Positions 23,103-36,700 of a stretch of DNA of 64,000 bases are shown here, one piece after another. The notes under the pieces were generated by a model that saw only the letters and a program-made list of their open reading frames with translations, was not told where the DNA came from and searched no databases. The stretch is from Leptasterias polaris (Eukaryota > Echinodermata > Asteroidea > Forcipulatida > Asteriidae): assembly GCA_037783415.1 (NCBI GenBank), contig JAZGTN010000042.1, forward strand, positions 1,728,001 to 1,792,000, in the 5' to 3' direction. Every line of letters starts with the position of its first letter. The first letter of the stretch is position 1. The position numbers and the translations under genes are program-made.

Positions 23103-24280
23103 TGGTTGTCGTGCAGTTTCCAAGCATGCCGTCGGAAATAATACGCGGGCAGCGTGTGAATTTAAAGGAGTACGGGCAAAGATCACACTGACTGTATTTA
23201 CCGTACTTCAGCAGGGTCGAATGCGCGGCCTGTGTTTACTATTGCAATTACAAAAACCATCAAACATAACGTAACTTCCCCGAGGCTGTTTTATTTTATG
23301 CACAATCATAGGTTGCAACGTTTGAAATACATTAAAGGGCTCTTAAAATACATTCCCCCGAAATGCAAATATTATTAAAGATTTGGTACATGACATCAGG
23401 TATTGATAACAAATTAGAGGGAAAAAAAATGGTCTATGAAACTTTTTCGATCAGATTTTTATTTATTTATATATTTTTTGTAGTATCTTGAGAAGAGCCT
23501 CAATTGTCCTGAGAAATAAAAAATATCCACCCAAAGAAAGTACTTACTATCCCTTTTTGATATTTAAATTTTTGGGACAGTCAAAACAAGCACACTATTA
23601 TGAACGTGCAGCCCCCCCGCCCCCCCAACTCCGACTCCGCTCGGTGTAAAACACCTGACCACTTATTTTATGTACTTTCTACAGATTGGCCGTAAGAACA
23701 GATGAATAATACCTTTAACCTTTAAATTAATTGATAAAAAAAAAACCCATAGAATCCGAACAAGTGTTTTGGTGGTGATGCCAAGACTGTGACAGGGCGG
23801 TAAACGGAAATACGGGCAAACGAAGTCCAGGTCCCAATCACAGGCTCTTATTCTCCGAGTCATGATACAGCACGTCACATGCAGAGAGAGAGAGAACAAA
23901 ATTGACATGTTGAGTTAAAAAAAAAAAAAAAAAGGGCTCCCGTCCTTCCTACCGGCAATTCCGCGAGCCCAATTCAATAAATTTGTCTTAATTCCAATAG
24001 GAAGTAGCGCGCTTTCCTCCTATGTAAATTGAGTTAGCAGGTGGGCAGGTTAGACTTTCTGGATTTCGTTATTCGGAACTTTCATCAAGAAGGGGGGTGG
24101 GGTCGTGGGGGGGGGGGGGGGTAAGAAAACTGCTGGCGCTGAAGGTACAACTGTGAGCAGTCTATTAAAACATTACGGTTGCCTTTTGGGGGTATTGAGA
24201 AGAACTGAACATATGTAAAGAACGTTGAGCTAATTGGTTATCGTGACAAAGTGTTCTGTCGATACTGATTTAAGGAAAAC
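23103..24280. other. non-coding; poly-G run at 24107-24121
   Basis: Contains an A run near 23916-23933 and a 15-base G run. No exon or bounded element recognised. Confidence 0.5.
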
Positions 24281-24282
24281 AC

Positions 24283-24365
24283 TTCAACAAGACAGTGTTA
24301 CAATTTCATTCATCAATACAGTAGTGTTACAATTTCATTCAACAAGACAATGGTTATAATTTCTT
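24283..24365 (+). repeat. short imperfect tandem repeat
   Basis: Three imperfect copies of a roughly 30-bp unit with a GTGTTACAATTTCATTCA core followed by ACAAGACA or TCAATACA. Confidence 0.7.
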
Positions 24366-24599
24366 GCGACCTTCATGGATCGTCCTTCCTCGCATCTAGA
24401 TTACCAAAACATCTTTTCAAACAATTGCTGCATTATATCGTAATTTTGGAAGGGTTTCTCATTAGAGTTAGACTGGCTTAAAATTGTGTGAAATAAGGTC
24501 CAATGTGTTATCACCAAACAATCGATCTTGAACCGTCAAAAACCAGCAGCGACTCAGGGTACTTGAATCTTTAATGCTTCAATAATGACCAGTAATCGA

Positions 24600-25005
24600 C
24601 CCATGTGTATCAACCAAGAACGAGTACCGGTACCGGACCATCGGATACTGTGCATGCATGGGGCCACCGAGGCCCCTCTGAACAATCCCGGAGGAAGCAT
24701 TGGTCTCTTTAAGAGGCCAACCCACAGAAACTAGTATCGGTTCTTGCACGGGAACCTCTCCCGAGGAACCACTATCAGTTCATTTAAAAAGAAACAGTAA
24801 ACGTCACCACTATCGACACATGTGCAGGAACCCTCTCACATGAACCAGAATCGGCCCCAGTGACAGGACCATCTCAACCGCAACCAGGAACCCATCCCGT
24901 GCAGGAACCATCCCGCGGGAATCAGTCAGAAACCCAATCGTAAAAACCACTATCAGCCCCGTCGCAAGAACCACCCCACAGGAACCAGTGTCTGCCTTTT
25001 TGGCA
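24600..25005 (+). repeat. degenerate GGAACC-type repeat
   Basis: Irregularly spaced CAGGAACC, GGGAACC and CCACTATCGGCCCC words recur across about 400 bp, an old decayed tandem array with higher GC than its flanks. A similar but unrelated AGAACC-rich stretch occurs at 57530-57990. Confidence 0.6.
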
Positions 25006-25444
25006 AGACTTATACATAATTATTTCCGAACGTATAAAAACGTTTTTTTTTTACCGTATTCTTTCCACACATGAAATTACGGAATTTCATCTGAAAACAA
25101 ATCTAGAAGCACAATCAATTGCTATTAATTAACACTGCACTCTTTTTCAATTAATATAAAGAAGACGTTAAGCGCCTAATGATTTCGAGAAGTTTCATTC
25201 TTGATCCAAAATGGAAAGCTCACCTAATTAATACGAACAGTAAGCCCTGGTATTCCAGGGTAATTTCCCAGGGATTCCATGCTACATTCCCTGATCATCA
25301 ACCTCATCACCTCAATGTCGAAAAAACCCCTCTCCCCTTAAATACTCACAGGTGTTGCCGCATACCTTGAGAGTATCAACCCTCGAGCTTGACAACCGGG
25401 GTTTCCTTGAAACCTAAGACAATTTTTAGGTTGGTTGCAATTGG

Positions 25445-25553
25445 TCATTTCCGAAGGAACGCAGGAGCGTGGGATGGATCTGGCATGCCTGGACTGGGCG
25501 CTGAACCAGTGGGCGCCACAACACCACTGGCCGTGGCTTCCTGTCGCACTTTG
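25445..25553 (-). CDS. candidate terminal exon, 35 codons plus stop
   Basis: On the minus strand a strong pyrimidine-rich acceptor (CTGCCTGTCCCTGCTTCAG) opens a frame of one split-codon base, 35 codons and a TGA. The peptide begins KVRQEATASGVVAPTG, continues Pro/Ser/Ala-rich and ends HAPAFLRK, as expected for a flexible C-terminus. Another minus frame and the plus strand also stay open, a caveat. A possible first exon on the same strand lies 1 kb upstream (26538-26567), but its phase does not match directly. No family recognised. Confidence 0.42.
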
Positions 25554-26537
25554 CTGAAGCAGGGACAGGCAGGGAGACCCGTGACCGATGATAGTTTTTT
25601 TGCAAATCATTCAGGTTTTCGGAGTCACTTTCAATCAAAGAGGAAATGATGATGCTTTACAGTACTCCAACCATCAGTCGCTTAATTACACGGCAATAAA
25701 AGGCGAACTCGAATATTTGTTTTATGAGTAAAATAAGTCATTTATCGCAGTAGATAAAATTACCCCTTTAAACAACTAATGATCCCACGCCATTTATAAC
25801 AGAACTGACATTTTTCCTGTTTAGAACATTAACTTGAATGTCCCAAAAATCCGTTCCGTGAAAACAAAGATCAACTGAAAAGCAAAAATAACACGAGCAG
25901 TCGAAAGCTGGCGGATGTATGCAGCTAAAATAAATAAAAACGAACCAAGAATGCAGATTTCAACAAATCAACATTTCAGTTATAAAGTGGAATAAGATAT
26001 GCCTTGAATAAACTAAATTTATTCAATGCACGACAATAATATTTATTAAAATATATTATCTTGACCACACCATATTGTTTATAATGAAAATAATAAATCT
26101 CTGATATCTGGAAACAAACAACATTCAAAGGTCGAATTTCACTCCAAAACAAGGGAGCGACTTTGAATAGTTAGAGCCCCAACATGCGACAATCTTGTTA
26201 TTCTGGATATAGAAGAATTGGTCAGGGATACAGTTGGTATTAACCACGCATGAACAGGACAATAGTCTCTGACTGCCGAACACACACAAAGTCTCGCCGT
26301 GGGCAGAAATGACGTTTGGGACGGCGCTATAAAGAGCTCGGTGACAGACCACGGTTATTTTGCAATATGGGGTTTTAAACGCGAGTGCGACACAAAACGA
26401 CTGCAACGGACACCACGCATTTTAGCCAGCTCCATATCAAATGTCACGTCCACGTAGAGCCCATAGGTAGGCAATTGATGCGCTGACTTCAACAAGCTCC
26501 ACCCGCGTAAAATAAAGGAGGTTACCACTATTCTTAC

Positions 26538-26567
26538 ATTATTTTCAGAGTGCGACATTTCAGCCAT
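26538..26567 (-). CDS. possible first coding exon (ATG then GTAAGA donor)
   Basis: An ATG with A at -3 and G at +4 starts the ten-codon peptide MAEMSHSENN and meets a good donor, GTAAGA. The sequence just upstream on the minus strand (26570-26660) is GC-rich relative to its surroundings, as a 5' UTR or promoter could be. The frame also reads open upstream and downstream, so this is a weak call. It ends in phase 0, whereas the candidate terminal exon at 25445-25553 needs two carried bases, so at least one exon would be missing. Confidence 0.25.
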
Positions 26568-26779
26568 GATACGGGTGGCTAGAAACGGGTATCCGGGCGT
26601 GGGAAGGTCAATTTGGAGGGGGCGGATAAGGGCAAACACGCAGGGGTCGCACTTTTTACTAAAGGCGAACTGAAAAGTTTGAAAGGGCAATTGACAAAAT
26701 AATCTGCAATGAATAAAGATCAAAGGGACTTCAAAAATGAAGCAGACATTTACTTTTGGTACTTCAAGCCACACCAAAC

Positions 26780-27900
26780 AAATTAAAATGGGGATTTCTG
26801 CAGCAGATAGATTTTAGAAATTGATTTGAAGCATTGCGGCGATCCACTTTGACACTTATGACCCAAATGGGGGCGCTCTTCCCGTTTCTATCGGTAACGG
26901 AGCAACCGCAATACAGTCAAAAAACAAAACAAAAACAAGTATGTTGGTACAAAATTTCCAAATCGAATGTCCCCATTGTTTTTTGAAAATCAATATTCTC
27001 TTTTTGACGTCGACTGCTTTATCACAAGGATATATTGAGAAAATGTGTTCGGATTCTGGTTTGCTTGCATGAGTGAAGTGTGTGTAAATACAGAGTATAG
27101 AAACTACGAAACAACGTACAGTGTATCAATTATTGAAAAAAAAAATAAGAAGATTAATTTCTATCAGTGAAAGCTCTCTGATCAATAAATTTGAAACCAG
27201 TACCTCTGTTTCCGTCTGAAACACTGTCAAATAGTAAAAGTAGCATCTCAAGATCCCCCAAATTCACATATTTTTTTGATCGCCGCAATAAATAGGCCCC
27301 TATGTGCGCGTAAAATAATGTGTGCCCTGACTGAAAACATGACCAATGAAACTGATGAAAAATTACAGGAAAACTAGAGGATGGGTCGAGTTTTCTCCGC
27401 AAACCCACCCTAGAGCAATGGTGCTTTATACGATAAACCTTTATCGAAAACTATTTTATTTGGGATTTGATTTGGTACGATTGGAACAACTTTCTGGTTA
27501 GAGTGCTTTGTTATTTTTATTGAATGTAGTAGCTTCTTCATTTCAAAACGTACATCACTGAATGGTTTGATTCAGACGGGCACATCAAGAGGGCGCTGTT
27601 TATACCATGTAAAGATCAAGTCCGGTGTCTTTTAGAATTGAAAGAAGACTATCTCCTAGTACCTCCATTTAGAATTGGGATTATTACAAGACAAAATCAG
27701 TAAGGTATTTCCATCAAAGACGGTAGAGGGTACAGCTCTGTGAATGAGTAATGCTGAGCTAACACAGTGATCATTAAATACAACACTCTCCGCCACCCCC
27801 CGGCCCCAACCCCGCCCACACACTCCCATGTTTACGTCCGAGGTGGTCCTTTGAAGCACCTGATGGGGTCGCAAACTATGAAAGAATATACAACTCATCC
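26780..27900. other. non-coding, no feature seen
   Basis: No tandem array, element ends or exon with both splice signals recognised. Confidence 0.5.
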
Positions 27901-27906
27901 TTTTCA

Positions 27907-28345
27907 CATAATAATAATAATAATAATATAGAACATTTATAACGCGCACAAATCCGCAAAAAACGCTCATGGCGCAAACAGAGCAACATGGTCATAAAAA
28001 CAAAAGCAACGTACACAAGTACATAATAGTAAACAGGATGCAATCATGATTTACAAATGGAAAAACTGAAATAAGCATTTACACATGATCCCGACCATAA
28101 GTGCTTTGCATGAGATGTGTTTTTAACCTGTTTTTGAATGTCTCAAGTGATGGAGAAGTACGAATATTGTAGGGAATTGCGTTCCATAACCGGGGAGCTG
28201 CGACAGAGAAAGCTCTGTCGCCGGCCCCAGGACCTAGATGATTTAGGCACAACCAAGAGTAATTTAGCAGCTGATCGCAAACCAGACCGGGGTGGATTAT
28301 ATAATTCAAGTAGATCAGAGATGTATGGTGGAGCATATAAACAGC
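27907..28345 (-). mobile_element. non-LTR retrotransposon (LINE) 3' end, frameshifted relic
   Basis: The minus-strand translation gives the end of a LINE ORF2. First a frame reads APPYISDLLELYNPP and RSAAKLLLVVPKSS (28334 down to about 28222). A frameshift then leads into GDRAFSVAAPRLWNAIPYNI and SLETFKNRLKTHL, ending with a stop at 28079. The DRAFSVAAPRLWN...FK..LKT block is typical of ORF2 C-termini in CR1/L2/jockey-type LINEs (established family knowledge). A 3' UTR of about 170 bp follows and ends in an (ATT)n tail at 27907-27930. The copy is 5'-truncated and inactive. Its 3' end resembles the SINE tails at 51884 and 61972. Confidence 0.85.
28079..28334 (-). pseudogene. LINE ORF2 C-terminal fragment
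   Basis: This is the coding part of the LINE relic: about 38 codons in one frame, a shift near 28215-28225, then about 45 codons in a second frame to the TAA at 28079. The reverse transcriptase and endonuclease domains are absent. The plus-strand 83-codon frame here is a shadow. Confidence 0.8.
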
Positions 28346-30905
28346 ATACGGACAGCCGATCGAAAAAGACAAATAAACTTCAACAATAGGGCATTGTCAT
28401 TTTTACACATTTTATAACAAGAGAAATTTATACCTTTTAAGCAGTGATAAAAACATAGCTAAACGTCATGAGGATTTACGTTCCATCTATTGTTGATGAT
28501 TTACAAAAGATAACAAAGCAATGATACGTTTCCATAGGTCCCTCTGTCTATCTTACTATTTCCTATTTATTTCCTATTTACCACGACTTCCTATTTATTT
28601 CGGACAATTACTCTATTTTGGTATTGACAGCTGCCGTCTGACGAAGAATTACTGACAGTATAAGAAACAATGCATGGATATACAGTTTTATGGTCAGGGC
28701 TTCGTGCCACACGACAGATGTTTAAACTCACAAGAATCTCCAATCAGATTATAGCCCAGAACTGTATTAATAAAAAAAAAAAATATTATCTGTCAAATGT
28801 TGTTTTTGTAAATCGTGTGTTCCTCCCTTGCAAGTACATCAGAATGACATTACAAGATGCAACATATATACATACATTACATGCATCAAGAACGCAGCGC
28901 ATTATTAGATTGGATACACATGATTGATGATATACACTTCTTGAAATTGCATAGTTAGATTCTCTTATGGAGATAGTGAGTGTATTCCAGGTTTGGGTAG
29001 CAAAATGAGAAAAGGTGTGACTTGATGCAGAATTGAGAAGCTTAACAGAGTTTGGGTTCTATGAGGCGAGTAGACTCATATGCTGAGCGCCTATCTACCC
29101 CCCCCCCCCCAATTTTCTCTATAATCCCGCCCCTTCACCAGGTTAGTCTGTGTACCCTATTGCGCTATTTATTTGAGGGGGTGAGCACAGATCAGAAATA
29201 GTAAGACTCAATTAAGTTGTTTGTTTATACCCACAAAAGATTAATTCTTTATAAAAGAGTAAAACAAGAGAAAACAGAATTAGCTATTGCAAACCGAAGG
29301 AGAGAACGAGATAGATAGATGTACAAGCAAGTCAACTATTTATAATGTTTGGTGAGCAGAAACCTAAACGCAAATGATCAAAAATCGTATCCCCTAAATT
29401 GTCATTGTTATAGCACCATCGTGGCCCACTTCCTCACAAAAATGCTTTTGATTGGTAAACGCTAACGTGAAACAAGTTACAAATGATTTACAACAGTTTA
29501 GTAACACGTTACTATACTGCAAAGCAATTTCTAGGTTAAGTAAGTACATGTACATTATGTGCTAACACGAACACTGGCGATACAGGGATGACCTGTAGTG
29601 GACGGCCAGCGCTGCTGGCAAAATGACTCCGTGTGGGTACGACCGACCTCCATGGTACGACCAATGCAGGGGACGAAAAAGCCTAATCAATATGGCCGCG
29701 AGCATATCCTTTATTTGCTCAAATTCACGCATTTAATTCCATTGATGAATCATGAGACATTTATGCACAATAAGTAAATTTAAACATTGCATTAGCACTA
29801 ACAACACTATGTACACATTCGTCCCGTTAACCTCATGATCAGCACTACCTAATAACTCGACGACCTTCTAAGATGCCTCTGTGAAAATTTAGTTCATGTA
29901 TAAGAAACAACTGTGGTGACAAAGCCCCGAAAAGTAACAAATTATACCAGCTTTGACATGCTCAGAAATGATGTACAGTACACACCACGTGTTAATAGTA
30001 ACGAGAGGGTTATGGGACAGTAAAGTTTGGACTCACCGCTTTACAGCTCCGTAACCCCTGCTCTATGGAACAGATTGACTCCACACTCAGCCCTCAGATC
30101 ATCAGAAACCAGAAACAGAAATCAAAGTTCTGACCACTTGACCAACATCGATATTCAACATGCCTGAAATGTTGGGTTGTACAGTAGATCCATGCTAAAA
30201 TGCTCATCGCTAGATTCCTCCATTGACTATGTATGAGACAAGTGAGCCCACAACACCAAATACTCAATGACATACCACCACCGACTGGCCGGTGTTGGCT
30301 TTCCTTTTCACAGCTGTGACAAACCAGTGTTTGTGCACACAAATAGAATTATGTGTTTGATGTTGTCTTTTCAATTCATTCAGGTGGTCCTTGCCATTGT
30401 TGACCTGTACTATTGAAAGTGGTTTACCTTTTTATTTCTCCATCTTAAACCAGCGACATACTACGGCTCGTGGGTACAATAGATGACAGGGTATAGACTT
30501 TAAGTGGATCCGGGCAAACATTTCTTTCTTGATTTAAACTCAGATCGCTAGCTTCGAAGACTTTCTTTCTCATGCCGTGCCTCAGCTTTTGTGTGTAATG
30601 GGGCGAAAACCACCACGCCTTCGCTCTTACTGTAGTATGAGTTACATAATAGAACTAGAGCCAGCACTCGTTATGAACCACGCATACACAGGGACAAGCA
30701 AACTTCAACCACAGAGGAATGACAGAGACTTGCTCATTGCTTCAACTTTGTATTAATAAAAAGAAATCAACTTATAATGAAGTCCAATAGTTATCTCAAC
30801 CGTAGAGAAAAGACCCAAACTCCTCTTTTCTATAATAAGTATGTGATCAAAAATGATTATTTTACTGAGGTGAGTATACACGCACGTCAAGCTGTTTGTC
30901 ACATG
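28346..30905. other. non-coding; poly-C run at 29098-29110
   Basis: AT-rich with short TTTCCTATTTA repetitions near 28555-28600. The short open frames lack splice context. No bounded element recognised. Confidence 0.5.
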
Positions 30906-30911
30906 ATTTAA

Positions 30912-31297
30912 AGGCAGTGTAAACTTGTTAAAGACCAGTATCCGCACTTGGTTTATCCCAACATATGCATAATAATTTATAACAAAACCTGTGAAAATTT
31001 GTCTCAATAGTTGGTCATCAAAGTTGCTAGAAAATAATAAAAGAAAACTCCCCTGGCTGAATAGAATTGTGTGTTTTCAGATGCCTGAGAAAGGCTTCAT
31101 GCCTGAAGCCTTCTCAGATTCAAATTGTTGGGGTGAAAAGTGACGTCTTTCTCTAATACTACATTTACTCAAAGGGGGGGGGGGGGTCATTTCTAACAAT
31201 ATTTGTTTAAATTCTTTTTTAAGCAGCTCTTCAGTGCTCTTTACTGAGTAAGTTTTTATGGTCATTAACTTGTGGGGTAATTACCAAAAGTACACCT
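30912..31297. mobile_element. TTAA-flanked MITE with central hairpin, copy 2
   Basis: A 386-bp copy of the element at 5505-5868: starts AGGCAGTGTAAAC, ends GTACACCT, with TTAA at 30908-30911 and 31298-31301. The central hairpin uses the arm CTGAGAAAGGCTTCA and its near-inverse, a different arm sequence from copy 1. A 13-base G run (31174-31186) has grown inside it. Confidence 0.8.
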
Positions 31298-31301
31298 TTA
31301 A

Positions 31302-32700
31302 CAATGTGAAGTGTCGAGTGTGTGCAGCGAACAGCCCGGATACTGGATCATGTACATACAAGTAGCCACAAAAAATCCCGAGAACAGCTTCGAGACTTAA
31401 AACAAAAACATAGCCTAAAGCAACAGTCTGCAACTTTCCACTTTGACAGTTCCAATTAGATAGACGACAGAATTCCTTGATGCCTTCGTTGTGCAAAAAT
31501 AGTCTGCATCGGAAATTAAACTTCCAGGCCAATAGGTGGCGCCATACATAAAATTGCAAATCGAGATCTGAAATTGTCACTTCTGCAGCAATCGATAAGC
31601 AAACATACGGGATTATTTGTATTGCTACCCGAGGTATCTGTGGATTTTGTTCCAGCTGGAATTAGAAAGCGCCCAGCAAAAACGAAGTTATAACTTAAAT
31701 TGTTCAAGGACAAAACTGTACCTAATTTACCAACTATCTTTTAATGCCGTTTTGGAAGACATTGCGATTTTGAATTTGAATTACATACTTCATTTAAAAA
31801 GATTGAGGAATATTGTCAGCAGAAAACAGATCAATAATTTGGACAACCCCAATTTTTGAGGTAGAAGGGCCACCACCAACCCCCAGTCGGGTCAGAGGTG
31901 ACCTGTCTTTAGTTAAAACTGTTAGTTGTTTTTGACCCATATAGGGGGCCTACTAGTAAACTCAGCATGATTTAACAAGTCAGTTGTATGTCTGCGTTCC
32001 ATCAGTGCGTCACCTTCATGGCCACATCATGGAAAAGGACCTGGTCACATGTATCTGACAATGAGGACGTTAATGTGGAGTGGGAACAACATCAATACAA
32101 ACAAGAGTTTGGACTGGGTTGCTACCGAAGACAAAATTCTCTTATGGATATGGGCCATTTTTAAATCTCTCTGATGTAGAACAAAACGTCAAAACAGAGC
32201 AGACCACGAAACTTAACTCCAACACCAAGACTTCAAACCGGCCTCTGCTGAGACCAGGCGAGCGAATCCAAGACTCGTGACGGTGCGGAAAGAGAACATG
32301 ATGACCCGTTACAAATTAGGACATACCTTGCGTTAGAATCAACACGTTATCCAGAGCAAAGAGGCTACTGGGGTTAAGTATTCGATGCACTCAATGTACA
32401 GGTGTGATCTTGATCTCCATCACGTCAAACGCTTCCGTCTTGTTAAAGGTGTAGTTCAAGCAAGGTGTGATCAATTATCATCAAAAACACGTATACGAAC
32501 GGTTTATTGTAAACGCGTACTTTGTACAAACTTGATACCAACCAGATTATTTCTTTCCAATCCCCAAAGTTGATTGTCATACCATTATCGAACTGACGTG
32601 TTCATTGGTGTTCAACCCTACGATGGTTCGTAAAAAGTAGCGAATCATTGGTCTAACGTATAGCGGACAAAAATAAAAGTGCCGAAGAAGTGTTTTATGA
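31302..32700. other. non-coding, no feature seen
   Basis: Several 60-100 codon open frames on both strands, none with a matching acceptor and donor or protein-like composition that I could defend. Confidence 0.45.
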
Positions 32701-32704
32701 TAAC

Positions 32705-32905
32705 AAACTCAAAACTCCCTGGTCAGAATTGACCAGGATCTGCGTCCCGTGGGCCTAACCCATATCTGGGTAAGAATGACCCGGATATGTGTCAAAATTA
32801 CCCAGATATGGGTCAAAAGGACGCAGAAGCCTATATAGTCAGCCTGACTAAGAAATGGGTGGGGTTCCATGGGACTCGGAGTCAGGGTCAATTCGATAAT
32901 TATCG
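32705..32905. mobile_element. GGGTCA/TGACCC inverted-repeat element, copy 3
   Basis: Begins AACTCCCTGGTCAGAATTGA and ends in a diverged inverse (GGACTCGGAGTCAGGGTCAA), with internal ACCCATATCTGGGTAAGA and its inverse. Same family as 1210-1345 and 20590-20818. Confidence 0.65.
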
Positions 32906-33606
32906 AGCTTTTAAAGTGCAGGATGAACACAGTTGTCAATAGTAAGAATTGGGTAGGGCCTAGGTGTGAACACGGTTCCCAGATGGAGTGACGTCACACA
33001 CACACAGTCCCACACGTACCACTAAAACGTTACGCTGCATAACCAGTAATTATGTGGACATTCATTGGTCTATCTATGGTGATGATGTTTACAACAAGAC
33101 GCGCTTAACACAATTCCTGTTTCCAATAGAACGGTTACGATCTGAATTGGTCACAGGCGATCCTTTCAATACTCCAGTTTTTAAGACAAGTTAATAATTG
33201 ATTCTACGTATGTCCACATCTCGAACTTGATTATCATTTGGAATAAACTCCCACAGCGCCCCTATACCCAAAACCACACCATTTATTCTTTTTTTTATAG
33301 TTCAACATTCCCCAAGGCATCCTTGCTCTTTTTAGTGCAGACAGGAACATACCAACTACAAAGAAGTTCCAATCCTTATTGTTATTTTATCACACGAAAT
33401 CACAACTTCGGCGACGAACGGACAGACAAAGCTGTTAAGCAGAAATACCGCTTAGTAAATTTCTTTGCTAAGCCAAATATTAACACAAACTACCAAACAC
33501 AATTACCAAACTTAACACAAACAGAAAAGGGGTCAAGTGCATGCAGGCTACCAGTTCTTACGAGGGATTAACATGAAGTCCATTTCCCTACCTGTAAAAT
33601 ATGCCT

Positions 33607-33764
33607 TTAATTCGCCTGAGAAGACAGACTCGGTTTGCTTAGAATGCTGTCGTTCATTGATGCCATATGCGATCCACCACACCGTGATGTATTGAGGAGT
33701 ACGCAATACTCGGTGGAATTGTGTGCAAACAAGGCGTCTTTCAGCCCCTGCTTAGCATCCACGC
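33607..33764 (-). CDS. candidate terminal exon, 51 codons plus stop
   Basis: The minus strand has an acceptor CATCACCGTCTCACAG, then two bases of a split codon, 51 codons and TAA at 33607. It is the only minus-strand frame open throughout. The peptide (VDAKQGLKDALFAHNSTEYC, then a Ser-rich end SKPSLSSQAN) looks protein-like and has no membrane segment. A competing plus-strand reading starts at an ATG near 33648 and reaches a GTGAGA donor after CCT at 33766, with a credible peptide beginning MLSFIDAICDPPHRDVL. One of the two strands is probably coding; I favour minus slightly. Confidence 0.42.
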
Positions 33765-33799
33765 CTGTGAGACGGTGATGACGAACGCCAACCACGGCG

Positions 33800-36700
33800 A
33801 AGCCGGAGTGTCAGGCGGGTAATTGACAGTTTTTCCCTTCATGAGGTTGACACCTCAATCACGGTAAAGTCTCAATCGGAGACATGGAATTCATGGGGCT
33901 ATAACAAACAGGCTAAAAGTTTCTGTATCTTTTTTCTTTAAGTTGAGCGGCTGATATTGAGCTGGTTTGAGTGCCAATCAGATAATTTAATATCTTTGAG
34001 AAGATCGTTTCAACATAATGTTATCTGTTTGTCTTGCCCGGAAAGTTTCAATGAAGGTTAAAATATCAAAAGGCCCATCATGCCAAGTGTCAGTTTATTT
34101 TTAAAAAATTAGCAAACGCCTCAGTGCAGTTCTCCTAGTCCTAGGTTCTAGGTGTATTACGTAATAAACTAGGTTAACTGAATACTCTCTACAAAGTTAT
34201 GAAGCAAGTACTTGGCCCCAGAGAGCAACTTTAATCCACACACGGATTTACTCCGATTACCTCCCAGACTTTTATTAAGCCAACAATGTACATTCATCGT
34301 CATCACCCGTCAAGTTACGTCAATGAATGTCTGATGTGATTGGCAAGTAGTGCAATATATCGTCTGCAGAGAGAGACAGACAGCCTGTAAACACTCATCA
34401 ACAAAATCCCTGTAAAATGAACACATTGCCAGCACAAGAGATATTTTGAACAGTGTCTTGCAAAAAGTTGTATGAAAATATGTGGATGTTTTTTCTTCAC
34501 TGAGTTTTTATGGATCATGATGTCACCATCTATGTTATGTTCCCTGCATGCGATAACAACCGAGACTGCTGATACTCACTTTACCAAAAGGCACCAGACT
34601 ATTTTCCACTGCAGCCTCGGACTACCGGTAACTTTCATGTAACACTAACAGCCCAATGTAGCCTGTGACATTACATCACAATTGAGCCTAGACTTCCTGC
34701 AGGCACAATTTGTACACAGCTCAATAGAAGGAAAGCAAAACCTTGGTATTTCATGATTCCACTGTACGAATTTTATCGACTTTTGAAATGAAGAAAGGAG
34801 GCAGATCTCAAAACTTGCTGTTTCTTGATTTCATGTGGTACGGTTAATACAGTTTTCATGACCAGTCTTTATGACCAGTGTAGTATGTAATTGCCTGCCA
34901 GGAAATGCCCTGGAGTGTACAAGGTCACTCTATGATAACATTTACATGTTTCCGTCTTAGAGAACTGGTTGACTGTATTGCCTCGTTTTAATTTGTCAAA
35001 CTGCTGGTCCGTAATCAAGCATGGAGGGGCAATTTTACACATTCAAACTTTTTCCCCCTCTCTATTCAACACATAAAGTTTGTAACTTGGAATAACAGGT
35101 GCAGCACGTGTGACGTTAACTAGCAAAAAAAACGGGGCCGACCCAAGCATCACATCTCAAGTTCACGGCTATCAATCACGACCGGGACACTCACCGGAAG
35201 GTAACCCGTTTATGACGGCTGAGGAATCGCCCGTTTGCGTGTACTACGGAGCTTAAGAAACACGGACCGGGGTTTCAGTGGTGGTGATCAAACTGGTTTA
35301 AGCACCATTGTCGTGTAACTCTGAACGACTTGGTATTGTCACGAACAACTTCAATTAAACTTCTTGCTGTAAAAAAATTGTTGGACTGGAATGTAGTCAA
35401 ATGCTGATATCGTGCACACTATTTTCCTTTTTATTATTAAATTAACGCCCAGAGCCTGAACATTTCACTACCCCCTGAACATACCTTCAATAATCACGTG
35501 GAGAATGTTAGTCAATTAAATATACTAATGAAATAAAAACAAGGAAATCTTGTAATGATCGTTGTCCACCTCTCTGCAAAACCGCGCCTTGGGAGATCGG
35601 GGCCGAGTTTCACACCAATTCAAAACACACTGCACACTAGGATTTCAGTCAGAAGTTCATATATTTTAGATTTAATACATCCAGCACAGGTATTTCAGCT
35701 GATTATAAATGTAGGCACATCATTAAAAAAACAACATCAACAACAACATGAAACGCCATCACTTCAAGTACTACACAAAATCTCCACTGTAAATGTACTT
35801 TGAGCAATAGCACGTCACCAGGAAGAGTGGGACAACCCACCAATCAAACAGCGTGTCTGTATGCCCACAGTATTTCTATTATAAGTGTATGACTGCTATT
35901 GGTCGATAATAAAGCACGTGACTGATGGCGTCATGATTTCCATACATAATCCACAATCATTTTCAATCACTCTCGTAAGTTTCTAAAGTATTTGATATAA
36001 TATGACGATATAGTTCTGTAAACCAATCAGAAAAGTACGGTAGACAATACTGAATAAATATACTATAGTGTACAAATAGATTACAAAGAACTGCCATTAT
36101 CAACAGCGAAATATAGCACACACTATCTCCAACAATGTTCACCAATGTATTAATGCATTCACTGGTCATGCATGTTCTATCTAGATAAGCTGAATACTTG
36201 TCGCAGTAATTGCCATCAAAACTTGAAATAATGAGTCATTGTCGCAGAAATCAAACCCCAATATATCACCTCAAGTACTGTATAAGTATATATCTACGCA
36301 ATTCTCTTATATACATACACTAAATGGTTAACTGGTAAATATGAATTTACAGTTTGTGCATTTTAAAAAGTTGGTTTAAAAATCATCTCCGACTTAGACT
36401 GAATGATAACAAAATAAGGACGCTCAACTACTATAAACAAAAAACAATGTTGAAATTTCGATATTTTCGCATACAATTATCTATAATAAAAAATAATTAA
36501 GAAACGTAAAGTATTTCGTAACTTATCGATCGTTGTTCTGGAACAACTGAGGATGCCTTGTGGGTCAATTTTCTTGAGTTGATACGTACACAAAAATCAT
36601 GCCTACTAGTACTAAAGACAGACTTTTAGCCAAAATACGCACATAATATAGCTTAGTCGATTGGTTCTCCGCTAACTGTTGCTTACCACATATGCTAAGC

